Positions 5,856 to 16,024 are shown, counted from the stretch's first letter. The stretch is 64,000 bases of DNA from Burkholderiaceae bacterium (GCA_023954045.1 JAMLIR010000002.1:1-64000), one strand, 5' to 3'. The notes: generated by a model not told the origin, from the sequence alone. Numbers and translations: made by a program.

Positions 5856-7112
5856 ATGCCCTCCCCCTCCGACCCCGGACCCGCCTCCTCGCCTGCCGCC
5901 GCCCGCGCCAACTGGCTGATGCTGCTCGCCCTCACCGGCGGCTTCACGCTGAGCCAGGCCTGGCGCACGATCGCGGCGATCATGGCGCCGGCACTGCAGC
6001 ACGACTTCGCGCTGTCGACGCAGCAGCTCGGCCTCTTCGCCGGGATCTTCCACTTCGCGTTCGGCGCGCTGCAGCTGGCGATGGGCGTGGGCATCGACCT
6101 GCACGGCGTGCGACGCACGGTGCTGGCGGCGTTTCCGCTCACGATCGCCGGCGCGGCGTTGTCGGCGCTGGCGCCGAACTTCACGCTGCTGCTCGCCGGG
6201 CAGGTGCTGATCGGCATCGGCTGCGCGCCGGCCTTCCTGGTGTGCACGGTGTTCATCGCGCGGCAGTTTCCGGCGGCGCGGTTCGCGGCCATCAACGGCA
6301 TCGTGCTCGGGCTGGGTGGCGTGGGGATGCTGCTGACCGGCACGCCGCTGGCGTGGCTGATCGAGGCGAGCTCGTGGCGCGGCGGCTTCGTCGCGCTGGG
6401 CGCGTTGTCGGCGCTGGCGTGGCTCGCGATCTGGTGGCTGGTGCGCGAGCCGGCGGGCCCGCCGCACGACGGCCCGCACGAGACGCTGGCGGGCGCGCTG
6501 CGTGGCTTCGTCGCGCTGTTCGCGATGCCGCACACCTGGGGCATCGTCGCGCTCGGCGCGGTGACCTATGCGGCGTTTGTCACGCTGCGCGGGCTGTGGC
6601 TCGGGCCGATGCTGCTCGAGCGCCACGGCTTCTCACTGGTGCAGGCGGGCAACGTGGCGATCGCGATCTCGCTCGCGTCGATGGTCGCGCTGCCGCTGTT
6701 CGGCCGCTTCGACCCGGGCGCGGGCACGCGGCGGCGCACGATCGTCGCGATGACGCTGGTCTGCGCGGCGGTGTTCGCGCTGGTGGCGGCGAACCTCGGC
6801 GCGGCGTTCGACGTCGGGTTGTCGCTCGCCTACTCGCTGCTCACCGGGTTCATCGTCTACCAGTACGCCGACGTGCGCGCGGCCTATCCGGCTGCGATGA
6901 CCGGGCGAGCGCTCGCGCTGTTCACGATGGCGATGTTCCTCGGCGTCGCGCTGATGCAGTGGGTGACGGGGGCGGTCGCCACGGCCGCGTCGGGCTGGCA
7001 CGTGCCGACGTACGCGGCGGTGATGGGGACGATCGCGGCGATGCTCGTCGCGGGGGCTGCGGCGTTCGCGTGGCTGCCTCAGCCGCCGAAGCAGCCGACG
7101 TCGCCGACGTAG
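5856..7112 (+). CDS. MFS transporter
   Basis: 418 residues with about 12 hydrophobic helices in two sets of six. The first helix begins LMLLALTGGFTLSQAWRT, and the loop DLHGVRRTVLAAFP after helix 2 matches the conserved MFS loop motif D-x-x-G-x-R. I chose ATG 5856; an in-frame GTG at 5829 is possible and neither has a clear ribosome site. It diverges from the truncated toxin. The closest general group is the nitrate/nitrite or cyanate-like MFS permeases, but the substrate cannot be read from the sequence. Confidence 0.8.
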   Translation: MPSPSDPGPASSPAAARANWLMLLALTGGFTLSQAWRTIAAIMAPALQHDFALSTQQLGLFAGIFHFAFGALQLAMGVGIDLHGVRRTVLAAFPLTIAGAALSALAPNFTLLLAGQVLIGIGCAPAFLVCTVFIARQFPAARFAAINGIVLGLGGVGMLLTGTPLAWLIEASSWRGGFVALGALSALAWLAIWWLVREPAGPPHDGPHETLAGALRGFVALFAMPHTWGIVALGAVTYAAFVTLRGLWLGPMLLERHGFSLVQAGNVAIAISLASMVALPLFGRFDPGAGTRRRTIVAMTLVCAAVFALVAANLGAAFDVGLSLAYSLLTGFIVYQYADVRAAYPAAMTGRALALFTMAMFLGVALMQWVTGAVATAASGWHVPTYAAVMGTIAAMLVAGAAAFAWLPQPPKQPTSPT

Positions 7113-7198
7113 CCGCCGCGCGGCCGAAGCAGCGCCGCGCGCGCCAGAGTCCTCGCGCATCGTCCGACCGCGCCCTTTCCGGCGCGCGGCGCCGCCGA

Positions 7199-7204
7199 TA
7201 TAGT
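7199..7204 (+). promoter_or_regulatory. possible -10 (TATAGT) for the metallophosphatase gene
   Basis: TATAGT lies 34 bases before ATG 7239 in otherwise GC-rich sequence. No convincing -35 was found, so this is only a candidate. Confidence 0.35.
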
Positions 7205-7238
7205 GGCCGACCACGAGAACCGACAGCCGGAGACCGAC

Positions 7239-8315
7239 ATGGCCGCACGCAGCCTCGCCCTCGCGCTCGCCGTCGCGCTCGCATCGATTGCCGGCTGCGC
7301 CTCGCTCGCGGGAAGCGGCAGCGGCTCGGGCCGCTACGACTTCGCGATCATCGGCGACATGCCGTACACGCGCGTGCAGGAGCAGGAGTACCAGCGCGTG
7401 CTGGCGGCGCTGAACGCGGCCGACCTCGCGTTCGTCGCGCACGTCGGCGATTTCCAGTTCGACGCGCGGCCCTACAACGCCAATCCGTCGCTCGCCTCGA
7501 TGCCCTGCGTCGACGAGAGCTACCAGGCGATCTACGAATCGTTCCAGGGCGTGCGCCACCCGATGGTGCTCACGCCGGGCGACAACGACTGGGCCGACTG
7601 CGCGCCGCTGAAGGCGCGCAAGGTCGACCCACTGGCGCTGCTCGAGAAGGTGCGCGCGACCTTCTATCCGCCGGGGCGCTCGCTGGGCCAGCGCACGATG
7701 CCGGTGGTGAACCAGTCGTCGGATCCGCAGTTCGCGAAGTTCCGCGAGAACCTGCGCTGGACCGTCGGCGGCGTCGTGTTCGCGACCGTGCACATCGTCG
7801 GCAGCAACGACAATACCGGGCACGGCGCGCAGACCGACGCCGAGCAGGCCGAGCGCAAGGCGGCGAACATCGCGTGGCTGAAGGCGGCGTTCGCCGAGGC
7901 GTCGAAGCCGGACAAGCGCGGGCTGGTGGTCATCACGCAGGCCAATCCGGGGTTCGAGAACTTCTGGCCGCCCGCGGCGAAGACCCGCTACTTCCTGCCC
8001 TTCATCGCGCGAGGCCAGCCGCTGCCGAAGCCCGAGACGCCGTTCGGCGACTACGCGCAGACGCTGTCCGACGCGCTCGAGACCTTCGACAAGCCGATGC
8101 TGTACGTGCACGGCGACACGCACCTGTTCCGCATCGACAAGCCGCTGTACAGCGCGAAGACGCAGCGGGCGTTCGAGAACTTCACGCGGGTCGAGACCTT
8201 CGGATGGCCGGACACGCACTGGGTGCGGATCACGGTCGATCCGGCCGATCCGCAGCTTTTTCTCGTCGAGCCGCGGGTCGCGCCCGGGAACGCGGCGAGC
8301 CGGCGGGCGAAGTAG
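7239..8315 (+). CDS. lipoprotein metallophosphatase (calcineurin-like)
   Basis: 358 residues from ATG 7239. Residues 1-19 are a lipoprotein signal peptide and the lipobox ASIAGC places the acylated cysteine at position 20. The mature protein has the calcineurin-like metallophosphoesterase order: FAIIGDMPY, VAHVGDFQF, LTPGDNDW and later YVHGDTHLF, supplying the Asp, His and Asn metal ligands. It is expected to be membrane-anchored in the periplasm. The substrate is unknown. It stands alone between an MFS gene on the same strand and a convergent dehydrogenase gene. Confidence 0.8.
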   Translation: MAARSLALALAVALASIAGCASLAGSGSGSGRYDFAIIGDMPYTRVQEQEYQRVLAALNAADLAFVAHVGDFQFDARPYNANPSLASMPCVDESYQAIYESFQGVRHPMVLTPGDNDWADCAPLKARKVDPLALLEKVRATFYPPGRSLGQRTMPVVNQSSDPQFAKFRENLRWTVGGVVFATVHIVGSNDNTGHGAQTDAEQAERKAANIAWLKAAFAEASKPDKRGLVVITQANPGFENFWPPAAKTRYFLPFIARGQPLPKPETPFGDYAQTLSDALETFDKPMLYVHGDTHLFRIDKPLYSAKTQRAFENFTRVETFGWPDTHWVRITVDPADPQLFLVEPRVAPGNAASRRAK

Positions 8316-8330
8316 CGCGCGTCGGCCAGC

Positions 8331-9248
8331 CTAACCGTCGCGCCCGAGCAGGCGCAGCATCCCGATCAGCGCGCGGTCGCGCTCGGCTTCGAGCTCGGCC
8401 ACCGAGCGAGCGCCCGCCTCGTCGTGCACACCGTCGATCAGCGCTCGGTGCGTGCGCTCGTCGAAGACCGGGGTGCCGAGCGACGCCCAGCGCCGCGCCT
8501 GGCTGGGCCCGAGGTGCGCGAGGTAGTGCTCGATGCCGCCCTCTCCGCCGCCGAGGTGGTAGGTCATGTGCGGGCCCATGATCGCCCAGCGCAGGCCGGG
8601 TCCGTGCGTCATCGCGGCGTCGATGTCGGCGACGCTGGCCACGCCCTGCTCGACCACGTAGACGGCCTCGCGCCACAGTGCCGAGGCGAGGCGGTTGGCG
8701 ATGTGGCCGGCCATCTCCTTCTTCAGCACGACCGGACGGCGGCCGACGCTGCGATAGAAGTCGGCCGCGCGCGCGACCACGGCGTCGTCCTCGCCGACGA
8801 TCTCGACCAGCGGCACGAGGTGCGGCGGGTTGAACGGATGCGCACTGATGTGACGATGCGGATGCCGGCAGTCGACGACGAGCCGGCTGCGCAGCAACGA
8901 CGACGTGCTGCCGGCGACGATCGTGTCGGTCGGCACGAGGCCGTCGATCTCGGCCAGCAGCCGGCGCTTCAGGTCTTCGTTCTCGGGCGAGTTCTCCTGC
9001 ACCAGGTCGGCGCCGGCCAGCGCGTCGGCCAGCACCGGCGTGAAGTGCAGCCTGCCCTGGCCGGTGGCGCCGAGCTCGGCGAGCTGGGGTCGCGCGCGCT
9101 CGACGAAGCGGCGCAGGCGCTCCTCGGCGGCGGGCGACGGGTCGGTCGCCTGCACGTCGAGCCCGTGCGCGAGGAACAGCGCGGCCCAGCTCGCGCCGAC
9201 GGTGCCGCAGCCGACGACGGCGACGGTGCGAATGCTGCTCTGGTTCAT
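8331..9248 (-). CDS. 3-hydroxyacyl-CoA dehydrogenase family oxidoreductase
   Basis: 305 residues. The N-terminal Rossmann motif VAVVGCGTVGASWAALFLAH binds NAD. Conserved blocks QENSPEN, ISAHPFNPPHLVPLVEIVG and a C-terminal helical domain with HIANRLASALWREAV follow. The single-domain length and HPFNPP motif fit the L-gulonate dehydrogenase/lambda-crystallin and L-carnitine dehydrogenase branch rather than fatty acid beta-oxidation enzymes. The ATG overlaps the upstream EamA transporter gene by four bases, suggesting the exporter and enzyme handle the same small acid or carnitine-like compound. The substrate is inferred only. Confidence 0.75.
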   Translation of the reverse strand: MNQSSIRTVAVVGCGTVGASWAALFLAHGLDVQATDPSPAAEERLRRFVERARPQLAELGATGQGRLHFTPVLADALAGADLVQENSPENEDLKRRLLAEIDGLVPTDTIVAGSTSSLLRSRLVVDCRHPHRHISAHPFNPPHLVPLVEIVGEDDAVVARAADFYRSVGRRPVVLKKEMAGHIANRLASALWREAVYVVEQGVASVADIDAAMTHGPGLRWAIMGPHMTYHLGGGEGGIEHYLAHLGPSQARRWASLGTPVFDERTHRALIDGVHDEAGARSVAELEAERDRALIGMLRLLGRDG

Positions 9249-10162
9249 CCGGATCTCCCGTTCATCGATGCGCGACCTCGTGCCGGGGCGAAGCGGGCGC
9301 GCTTCCTCTGCCGATACAGCACGAACAGCCCGGACGCCACCAGCAGCGCGATGCCGCCCCACGCGAGCGCGTTCGGCACGTCGCCCCAGACGACGTAGCC
9401 GACGACGATCGCATACAGCACGCCGGTATAGCGGAACGGCGCCACCAGCGACATCTCGCCGTGCCGCATCGCGTCGACGATCAGCCAGTAGGCACCCATC
9501 AGGAAGCCCGCGGCCAGCGCGAGCAGCGCCAGGTCGCGGAGCGCGAACGCGCGCCAGCCTTCGACGAGCGAGAGCACGCCCGCCAGCGCGGTCACCGCGA
9601 TGGTCGTCGACAGCGTGATCAGCACCGCGGGCACGTCGGGGGCAATGCGACGCGTGAGCAGGTCGCGCACGGCCTGCAGGAATGCGCCCAGCAGGCACAC
9701 CAGCGCGTAGGCGTTGAACCCCGCGAGCCCCGGCTGCACCACCAGCACGACGCCCGCGAAGCCGGCGCCCAGGGCGAGCCAGTGCGCCGCGCCGACCCGC
9801 TCGCGCAGGAACACGACCGCCAGCACGACGATGAACAGCGGCGCCGACAGGTTGATCGCTGCCGCATTGGCGAGCGGCAGCTGGAACAGCGCGGTCAGGT
9901 AGAGCACCGTGGCCAGCGCCTCGGCGACGCCGCGCGCGAGCACGCGCGGGTGCACCGTCTCGCGGATTCGCACGGCGGCGCCGGTGGCCAGCGCGACCGC
10001 CACCACGATCGCGGCGGCGATCAGGCCGCGCAGGAAGATCAGCTGCGCGGTCGGCATGCCGGCGCTCACGATCTTGACCAACGCGTCGTTGGCGACGAAG
10101 CAGGCCATCGCGCCGGCCATGCTGAGGATGCCGCGGCGATTGCCGGCAGCGACGGAAGTCAT
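9245..10162 (-). CDS. EamA/DMT-family transporter
   Basis: 305 residues with about ten hydrophobic helices arranged as two EamA repeats, beginning GILSMAGAMACFVANDALVK and ending in a basic cytoplasmic tail RQRKRARFAP. The motif LIFLRGLIAAAIV and the second-repeat RYTGVLYAIVVGYVVWGD are typical of drug/metabolite exporters. I used ATG 10162; a GTG at 10216 would add 18 poorly conserved-looking residues. It is translationally coupled to the downstream dehydrogenase. Direction and substrate are unknown. Confidence 0.8.
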   Translation of the reverse strand: MTSVAAGNRRGILSMAGAMACFVANDALVKIVSAGMPTAQLIFLRGLIAAAIVVAVALATGAAVRIRETVHPRVLARGVAEALATVLYLTALFQLPLANAAAINLSAPLFIVVLAVVFLRERVGAAHWLALGAGFAGVVLVVQPGLAGFNAYALVCLLGAFLQAVRDLLTRRIAPDVPAVLITLSTTIAVTALAGVLSLVEGWRAFALRDLALLALAAGFLMGAYWLIVDAMRHGEMSLVAPFRYTGVLYAIVVGYVVWGDVPNALAWGGIALLVASGLFVLYRQRKRARFAPARGRASMNGRSG

Positions 10163-10279
10163 CGCGAGGTCGGTCGGGGTCGATCCGTCCCGTTCGGCCG
10201 GCAGGCACGACGGCACGCCCGCAGCCGGCGCGGCCGCTGCGGCGCCCCGATCGAACGCGGGGCGGTCGGCCCGCCTGGC

Positions 10280-10320
10280 GGGTCCGAGGCGATGCCTGAC
10301 GGGTCTGAGGCTATGCCTGA
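10280..10320. repeat. two-copy 20-base imperfect direct repeat
   Basis: The sequence GGGTCnGAGGCnATGCCTGA occurs at 10280-10299 and again at 10301-10320, differing at two positions. The second copy covers the stop of the small winged-helix gene. It may be replication slippage; no function is apparent. Confidence 0.7.
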
Positions 10321-10565
10321 GGGGTCTTCGGCTTCGCCTTGCGTCCGGGCGCCGCGGGCGGGATGTAGCCGGAACGCCGGTACAGCCACGCGTCGACCCG
10401 GTCGCCGTTGGCGAAGCGAGTCACGCTGCAGGTGATCAGCGCGCCGGTGGCCGCCAATCCGGCCGCGCGCTCGCGCACCGCCGCCAGCGGCACGCCGGTT
10501 TCCTCAGCGATCTGCGAGTCCAGACGCTCGCCGTATTTCTCGAGGCACTCCAGGATATCGATCAA
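10311..10565 (-). CDS. small winged-helix protein
   Basis: 84 residues starting at TTG 10565, since no ATG or GTG is available in frame at a sensible place. The sequence MIDILECLEKYGERLDSQIA, EETGVPLAAVRERAAGLAAT then GALITCSVTRFANGDR has the H1-H2-recognition helix-wing layout of a small winged-helix domain. The tail GRKAKPKTPQA is basic. Similar 80-residue regulators are common in Burkholderiales. It follows the efflux operon on the same strand after a 124-base gap. That gap contains a CCCC-GAA-GGGG hairpin without a T tract. Confidence 0.6.
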   Translation of the reverse strand: MIDILECLEKYGERLDSQIAEETGVPLAAVRERAAGLAATGALITCSVTRFANGDRVDAWLYRRSGYIPPAAPGRKAKPKTPQA

Positions 10566-10689
10566 CTTCGCCTCGCCTGTATTGTCCGGGTCGGGATCCC
10601 GGCTACCCCCGATAGTACCCCTTCGGGGGGGCTGCGACGCGCCGGGGGCGTCCCGGCCCCTCTCCCGACCCCATCTTCCCGGCCCCGTC

Positions 10690-11897
<1,208 letters not shown>

Positions 11898-11898
<1 letters not shown>

Positions 11899-12731
11899 CA
11901 GGCGGCCCTGCCGGCCAGCTTCGCGCCGGCGCCTGTCCGTCCGGCGTCGGCGACCACTCCCGCCGGGTGCTCGTTGAGCGTGTCGTCGGCGACCACGCCG
12001 TCGACGAAGCGCACGATGCGACGCGCCCAGGCCGCCATGTCGTGCTCGTGCGTGACCATCAGGATCGTGATGCCGCGATCGGCGTTGAGCCGCCACAGCA
12101 GCTCCATGATTTCTCGGCTGCGCTGCGTGTCGAGGTTGCCGGTGGGCTCGTCGGCGAGCAGCAGCGCAGGCTCGGTGACGATCGCGCGCGCGATCGCGAC
12201 GCGCTGCTGCTGGCCGCCCGACAGCTCGGCCGGGGTGTGATGCTCCCAGCCCTTCAGGCCGACCGAGTCGAGCGCACGCGCCGCCGCGGCGTGGCGCGCG
12301 GCCGCCGATTCGCCGCGATAGAGCAGCGGCAGCTCGACGTTCTCCTGCGCCGACGTGCGCGCGAGCAGGTTGAAGCCCTGGAACACGAAGCCGATGTAGC
12401 GGCGGCGCAGTTGCGCGCGCTCGTCGCGCGTGAGCGTCTCGACGTGCGCGCCCATGAACAGGTACTCGCCCGAGGTCGGGCGATCGAGGCAGCCGATCAT
12501 GTTCATCGCGGTCGACTTGCCCGAGCCGCTCGGGCCCATGATCGCGACGAACTCGCCGCGCGCGACGTCGAGGTCGACGCCGCGCAGCGCCTGCAGCGCG
12601 GTCGGGCCCTCGCCGTAGACCTTGGTGATGCCGCGCAGCCGGATCAGCGGCTGGCTCGCTGCACCGCTTGCTTCGCCGCTCACTTCGCCGCTCACTTCGC
12701 CGCTCGCTGCACCGCGCGTTTCGCCGCTCAC
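11898..12731 (-). CDS. MacB-type ABC transporter ATPase
   Basis: 277 residues from GTG 12731, which overlaps the adaptor's stop as GTGA. Walker A is GPSGSGKSTAMNMIGCLDRP, the signature is LSGGQQQRVAIARAI and Walker B is ALLLADEPTGNLD, all intact. It belongs to the LolD/MacB family. The first 25 residues before RLRGITKVYG are an unusual run of GEVSG/GEASG repeats made by 12-base DNA repeats, not expected in the family. The 30-residue tail after VDGVVADD is also extra. It energises the permease downstream. Confidence 0.85.
12671..12706. repeat. 12-base tandem repeat inside the ATPase gene start
   Basis: CTTCGCCGCTCA is repeated at 12671-12682 and 12683-12694, and with one change at 12695-12706. 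A further partial copy lies near 12719-12730, next to the overlap with the adaptor gene. On the minus strand it encodes alternating GEVS/GEAS residues. Confidence 0.75.
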
Positions 12732-14014
12732 TTCGCCGCGCCTCCGGCGAGCTGGTCGACGATCACGGCCATACCCGGCTGCAGTTCGCCGCCGGTGATC
12801 TCGGTCATCTTGCCGTCGCTGATGCCGGTCGTGACCGACACCGGCTGCGCCGCGCCGTCTCGCAGCACCCAGACCTGCCGCGCGCCCGCGCTGCCGGCGT
12901 CCGGCCGCGCAGCCTTCGTGGTGTCGCGCGGCGGGCGCGGCAGCAGCCTCGAGACGATCCCGCCGCCGGACGAGGCCCTCGCCGCGTTGCCGCCCCCCAG
13001 CGAAGGCGAGAAGCGCAGCGCGGGGTTCGGCACCAGCAGCACGCCCTTGCGCTCGGCGGCGGTGATCGTCGCCGACACGGTCATGCCGGGCCGCAGGCTC
13101 AGGTCGCTGTTGTCGACCTCGAGCCGGGTCGCGTAGGTGACGACGTTCTCGGTGAGCGTCGAGCCGTAGGCGACGCGGCTCACGGTGGCCGGGTAGCGGC
13201 GCTGCGGATACGCGCTGACCGTGAAGCTGGCCTTCTGGCCGACCTGCACCGCGCCGACGTCGGCCTCGTCGACGCTGACCTCGACCAGCAGGTGCGTCAG
13301 GTCTTCGGCGAGGCTCATCAGCGTCACCGCCTGCAGCGTGGCCGCCACCGCGTTGCCGGGCTCGACCGAGCGCGACAGCACGACGCCGTCGATCGGCGAG
13401 CGGATCGACGCCTTGGACAGGTTGGTCTCGTCGGTGGACAGCGCGGCCTTCGCGTCCTCGACGTTGGCGCGCGCGCTGTTCTCGTCGGCGCGCGCGCGCG
13501 CCAGCGCCGCGGTCGCCGCGTCGAGTTCGGCCGCCGACGGCACCTTGCCGCCGGAGAGCCGCGAGACCTCCTTGAGCCTCGCCAGGCTGGCCTCCGATTC
13601 CTTCACGGTGGCGGTGGTCTGCGCGAGCCTCGCCTGCGCCGCGGCCAGCGACGCGCGCGAGCGCGCGACCTGCGCCGTGAGCTTCGCGGTGTCGAGCTCG
13701 ACGAGCACCTCGCCCTTTTTCACGCGGTCGTTGACGTCGACCAGCACGCGGCGCACCGTGCCCGACAGCTCGCTGCCGATGTTGACGGTGCGCGTGGCCT
13801 GCAGCTTGCCATTGGCGGTGACGGTCAGCGTGAGATCGCCGCGTCGCGCCTCCTCGGTCACGAAGCGCGGCGCGGCCGCATTCTGCTTCTGGCCGAGCCA
13901 GTACCAGGTGCCGGCCGCGACGAGCGCGAGCACCCCGAGCCCGATCCACAGCGACGGCCGCTGCCACCAGTGCCGCCTCGCCCCGGCGAGCAGCGTGTCC
14001 ACCTTCGTGTTCAT
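12728..14014 (-). CDS. MacA-like periplasmic adaptor (membrane fusion protein)
   Basis: 428 residues. ATG 14014 was preferred to ATG 14020 because GGAGG lies six bases before it and because it makes an ATGA overlap with the upstream gene. A single N-terminal anchor helix (SLWIGLGVLALVAAGTWYWL) is followed by the lipoyl-like half (TANGKLQATRTVNIGSELSG), a coiled-coil hairpin of about 100 residues rich in Ala, Glu and Arg, then the second lipoyl half with SPIDGVVLSRSVEPGNAV and beta-barrel domains. This is the HlyD/RND-type adaptor of a MacAB-like pump, bridging permease and outer-membrane channel. Confidence 0.85.
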   Translation of the reverse strand: MNTKVDTLLAGARRHWWQRPSLWIGLGVLALVAAGTWYWLGQKQNAAAPRFVTEEARRGDLTLTVTANGKLQATRTVNIGSELSGTVRRVLVDVNDRVKKGEVLVELDTAKLTAQVARSRASLAAAQARLAQTTATVKESEASLARLKEVSRLSGGKVPSAAELDAATAALARARADENSARANVEDAKAALSTDETNLSKASIRSPIDGVVLSRSVEPGNAVAATLQAVTLMSLAEDLTHLLVEVSVDEADVGAVQVGQKASFTVSAYPQRRYPATVSRVAYGSTLTENVVTYATRLEVDNSDLSLRPGMTVSATITAAERKGVLLVPNPALRFSPSLGGGNAARASSGGGIVSRLLPRPPRDTTKAARPDAGSAGARQVWVLRDGAAQPVSVTTGISDGKMTEITGGELQPGMAVIVDQLAGGAAK

Positions 14015-15522
14015 TCCCATCCTCCGCCGAGCGCCTTGTACAGGCGCACGTGGTCGGCGCTGACCTTCGCGACCGTGTTGGCGACGCTGTCCTGCGTGTT
14101 CAGCAGCGTGCGCTGCGTCTCGAGCACGACCTGGAAGTCGATCAGGCCGCTGGCGTAGCGCTGCTGCGCGAGCAGCGCCGCGTTCGCGGCCGCCTCGGCC
14201 GCGTTCTGCAGCCGTTCGAGTTGCGCGCGGTCGCTGCGCAGCGCGACCAGCGCGTCCTCGACTTCCTTCAGCGCGGCGAGCACGACCGACTCGTAGTTCA
14301 CGCGGGCCTGCTCGAGCCCCGCCTCCTGCACGCGCACCTGCGCGCGTGCAGCCCCGCCGTCGAACAGCGGCACCGAGACGCTGCCCAGAAGCGAGTTGAA
14401 CACCGCCGCGCCGCTGCCCAGGCCGCCGAGCGTGAGCGCGCTCAGGCCGAGCGAGCCGCCGAGGCGGAAGCTCGGATAGCGGGCCGCGTCGGCCTGCGAC
14501 ACGCGGGCCAGCGCGGCCGAGACCTGCTGCTCGGCGCGCCGTACGTCGGGGCGCTGGCGCAGCGTCTCGGCGGGGATCGCGAGCGCGAGGTCGCCGGCGG
14601 GCTGCGGCACCGGCTGCGCCGGGTCGAGCACGGCCTTCAGCGAGGCCGGCGCGCGGCCGGTCAGTACCGCCAGCGCGTGCTGCGCCTGGGCGATGCCCGA
14701 CTCGAGCACCGGGATCTGCGCGGCGGTCTGCTCGCTGGCGGCGCGCGCCTGCTCGAGCTCGACCGAGGTCGCGAGCCCGGCCTGCACGCGCCAGCGCGCG
14801 AGCTGCAACGTCTCGGTCTGCGTGGCCAGGTTACGCCGCGCGATCTCCAGCCTCGCCTGCTGGCTGCGTAGGTCGAGGTAGGCGAGCGCGACCTCGGCCG
14901 CCAGCGAGACCTGCGTGTCGGCCAGGCTTTCCTGCGCGGCGCGGACGTCGGCCTCGGCGGCCTGCACGGCACTGCGCTGGCCGCCGAACACGTCGAGCTC
15001 CCAGCCGGCGTCGAGGCCGGCCTGGAAGCGGTTGGCCGTGTTGCCGCCAGCCGGCCTCGCGCGCTGCGCCGAGCCCGATGCCGAGACGTTCGGCAGCAGA
15101 CCGGCCGCCTGCACATCGCGAAGCGCTCGCGCCTGGGCGAGCGCGGCGCGCGCGCCGCGCAGGCCGGGGTTGGCCGTGAGGGCCTGCGCGACGAGCCCGC
15201 TGAGTTGCGGATCGTCGAAGAGCCGCCACCAGTCGGCGAGCGCGGTGGGGGCGGTCGGGGCGGCCGCAGCGCCGGCCGAGGCCGCGGGCACCGCCGTCGT
15301 CGACCAGGCCGCCGGAATCGGTGCATCGGACAGCCCGGCGTCGCGCGCGGGCAACGCGGCGCAGCCGGCGATCGCGGCCGCGAGCAACGCGGCCGCCGGT
15401 GCGAGCCTCGGGCGTTCCCGCGCACAGGTCAGGCGTGCCGCTGCGAGGCCGGGGCGCGCCGGTGCGGCGGCCGCGGGCGGTGGCTGCGCGTCGAGCGAGG
15501 CGGGGGACGGTTCGGTCGTCAT
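14011..15522 (-). CDS. TolC/NodT-family outer-membrane efflux lipoprotein
   Basis: 503 residues. A lipobox AAIAGC places the lipidated Cys at residue 54, which is far for a signal peptide, so the true start may lie within the first 30 codons. Two OEP repeats follow, each with long Ala/Gln-rich helices, for example the repeat starting ADWWRLFDDPQLSGLVAQAL and later RQRPDVRRAEQQVSAALARV. NodT-type factors form trimeric channels across the outer membrane. First gene of the operon: the stop overlaps the adaptor start. The upstream region carries two 11-base direct repeats. Confidence 0.85.
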   Translation of the reverse strand: MTTEPSPASLDAQPPPAAAAPARPGLAAARLTCARERPRLAPAAALLAAAIAGCAALPARDAGLSDAPIPAAWSTTAVPAASAGAAAAPTAPTALADWWRLFDDPQLSGLVAQALTANPGLRGARAALAQARALRDVQAAGLLPNVSASGSAQRARPAGGNTANRFQAGLDAGWELDVFGGQRSAVQAAEADVRAAQESLADTQVSLAAEVALAYLDLRSQQARLEIARRNLATQTETLQLARWRVQAGLATSVELEQARAASEQTAAQIPVLESGIAQAQHALAVLTGRAPASLKAVLDPAQPVPQPAGDLALAIPAETLRQRPDVRRAEQQVSAALARVSQADAARYPSFRLGGSLGLSALTLGGLGSGAAVFNSLLGSVSVPLFDGGAARAQVRVQEAGLEQARVNYESVVLAALKEVEDALVALRSDRAQLERLQNAAEAAANAALLAQQRYASGLIDFQVVLETQRTLLNTQDSVANTVAKVSADHVRLYKALGGGWE

Positions 15523-15600
15523 GGCCCCCGGATTGTGCCCTGCGCCAGCGTCAAGTTGCCTTGGCCGGATGCAAGGCTTTGTAAATGCGGCGCCGGATCG

Positions 15601-15622
15601 GATCCGTTAGCGATCCGTTAGC
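15601..15622. repeat. tandem 11-base repeat in the divergent efflux promoter region
   Basis: GATCCGTTAGC occurs at 15601-15611 and immediately again at 15612-15622, with a half copy CGGATCG just before. It lies in the 190-base gap between the efflux operon (minus) and the small secreted protein gene (plus). An eleven-base period is one helical turn, typical of a direct-repeat operator. Confidence 0.55.
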
Positions 15623-15712
15623 CGGCGGGTCCGACGATTCGCGTCACGGCGCCCGGGCGTGCACCGCCGGGGCGTCGGGAATCCCACCCACCCGAATCCG
15701 AGGATGAAGACC

Positions 15713-16024
15713 ATGAAGACGACCGCTCTCTCCGCCGCCCTGGCGCTCGCCGCGCTGCTGGCGCTGCGTCCCGCCGCCGCCGCCCCCGACTTGCCCGGCG
15801 CCCAAGCCGACTCCGCCGACCGGCCGGCCGCCTCCCAGCCCGAATCGCCGATGGCCGCGTTCGAGCGCATGCTCGCCCCGCGCGTGCCGACGGCCAGCGC
15901 CGCCCGGGCCCCGGCGCAAGCCGACCCGCTGCTGCCGGCGTTCCACCTCGCGCTGTGGAGCAAGCCGGCCGAGCGTCGCCACGCGAGCGCCGCGAGGATC
16001 CACCCCGTGGGAGCGCTGCAATGA
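15713..16024 (+). CDS. small secreted or periplasmic protein, unknown
   Basis: 103 residues from ATG 15713, chosen over ATG 15704 because AGGA lies eight bases upstream. MKTTALSAALALAALLALRP followed by AAAAPD is a Sec signal peptide with a likely AAA-P cleavage region. The mature chain of about 80 residues is Ala/Pro-rich without cysteines and seems mostly disordered. It overlaps the following DUF2269-like gene as ATGA, so the two are co-translated. No family recognised. Confidence 0.65.
   Translation: MKTTALSAALALAALLALRPAAAAPDLPGAQADSADRPAASQPESPMAAFERMLAPRVPTASAARAPAQADPLLPAFHLALWSKPAERRHASAARIHPVGALQ

Noticed and set aside
5429-8581. Very long open frames antisense or out of phase with real genes, for example 5429-8581 (+) and 16092-20039 (+)
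   Set aside because: High GC content leaves few stops. These frames are Arg/Ala-rich, lack domain patterns and lie over genes with clear motifs.
10614-10628. Rho-independent terminator after the efflux operon
   Set aside because: The CCCC-GAA-GGGG hairpin has only a short stem and no T tract on the relevant strand.
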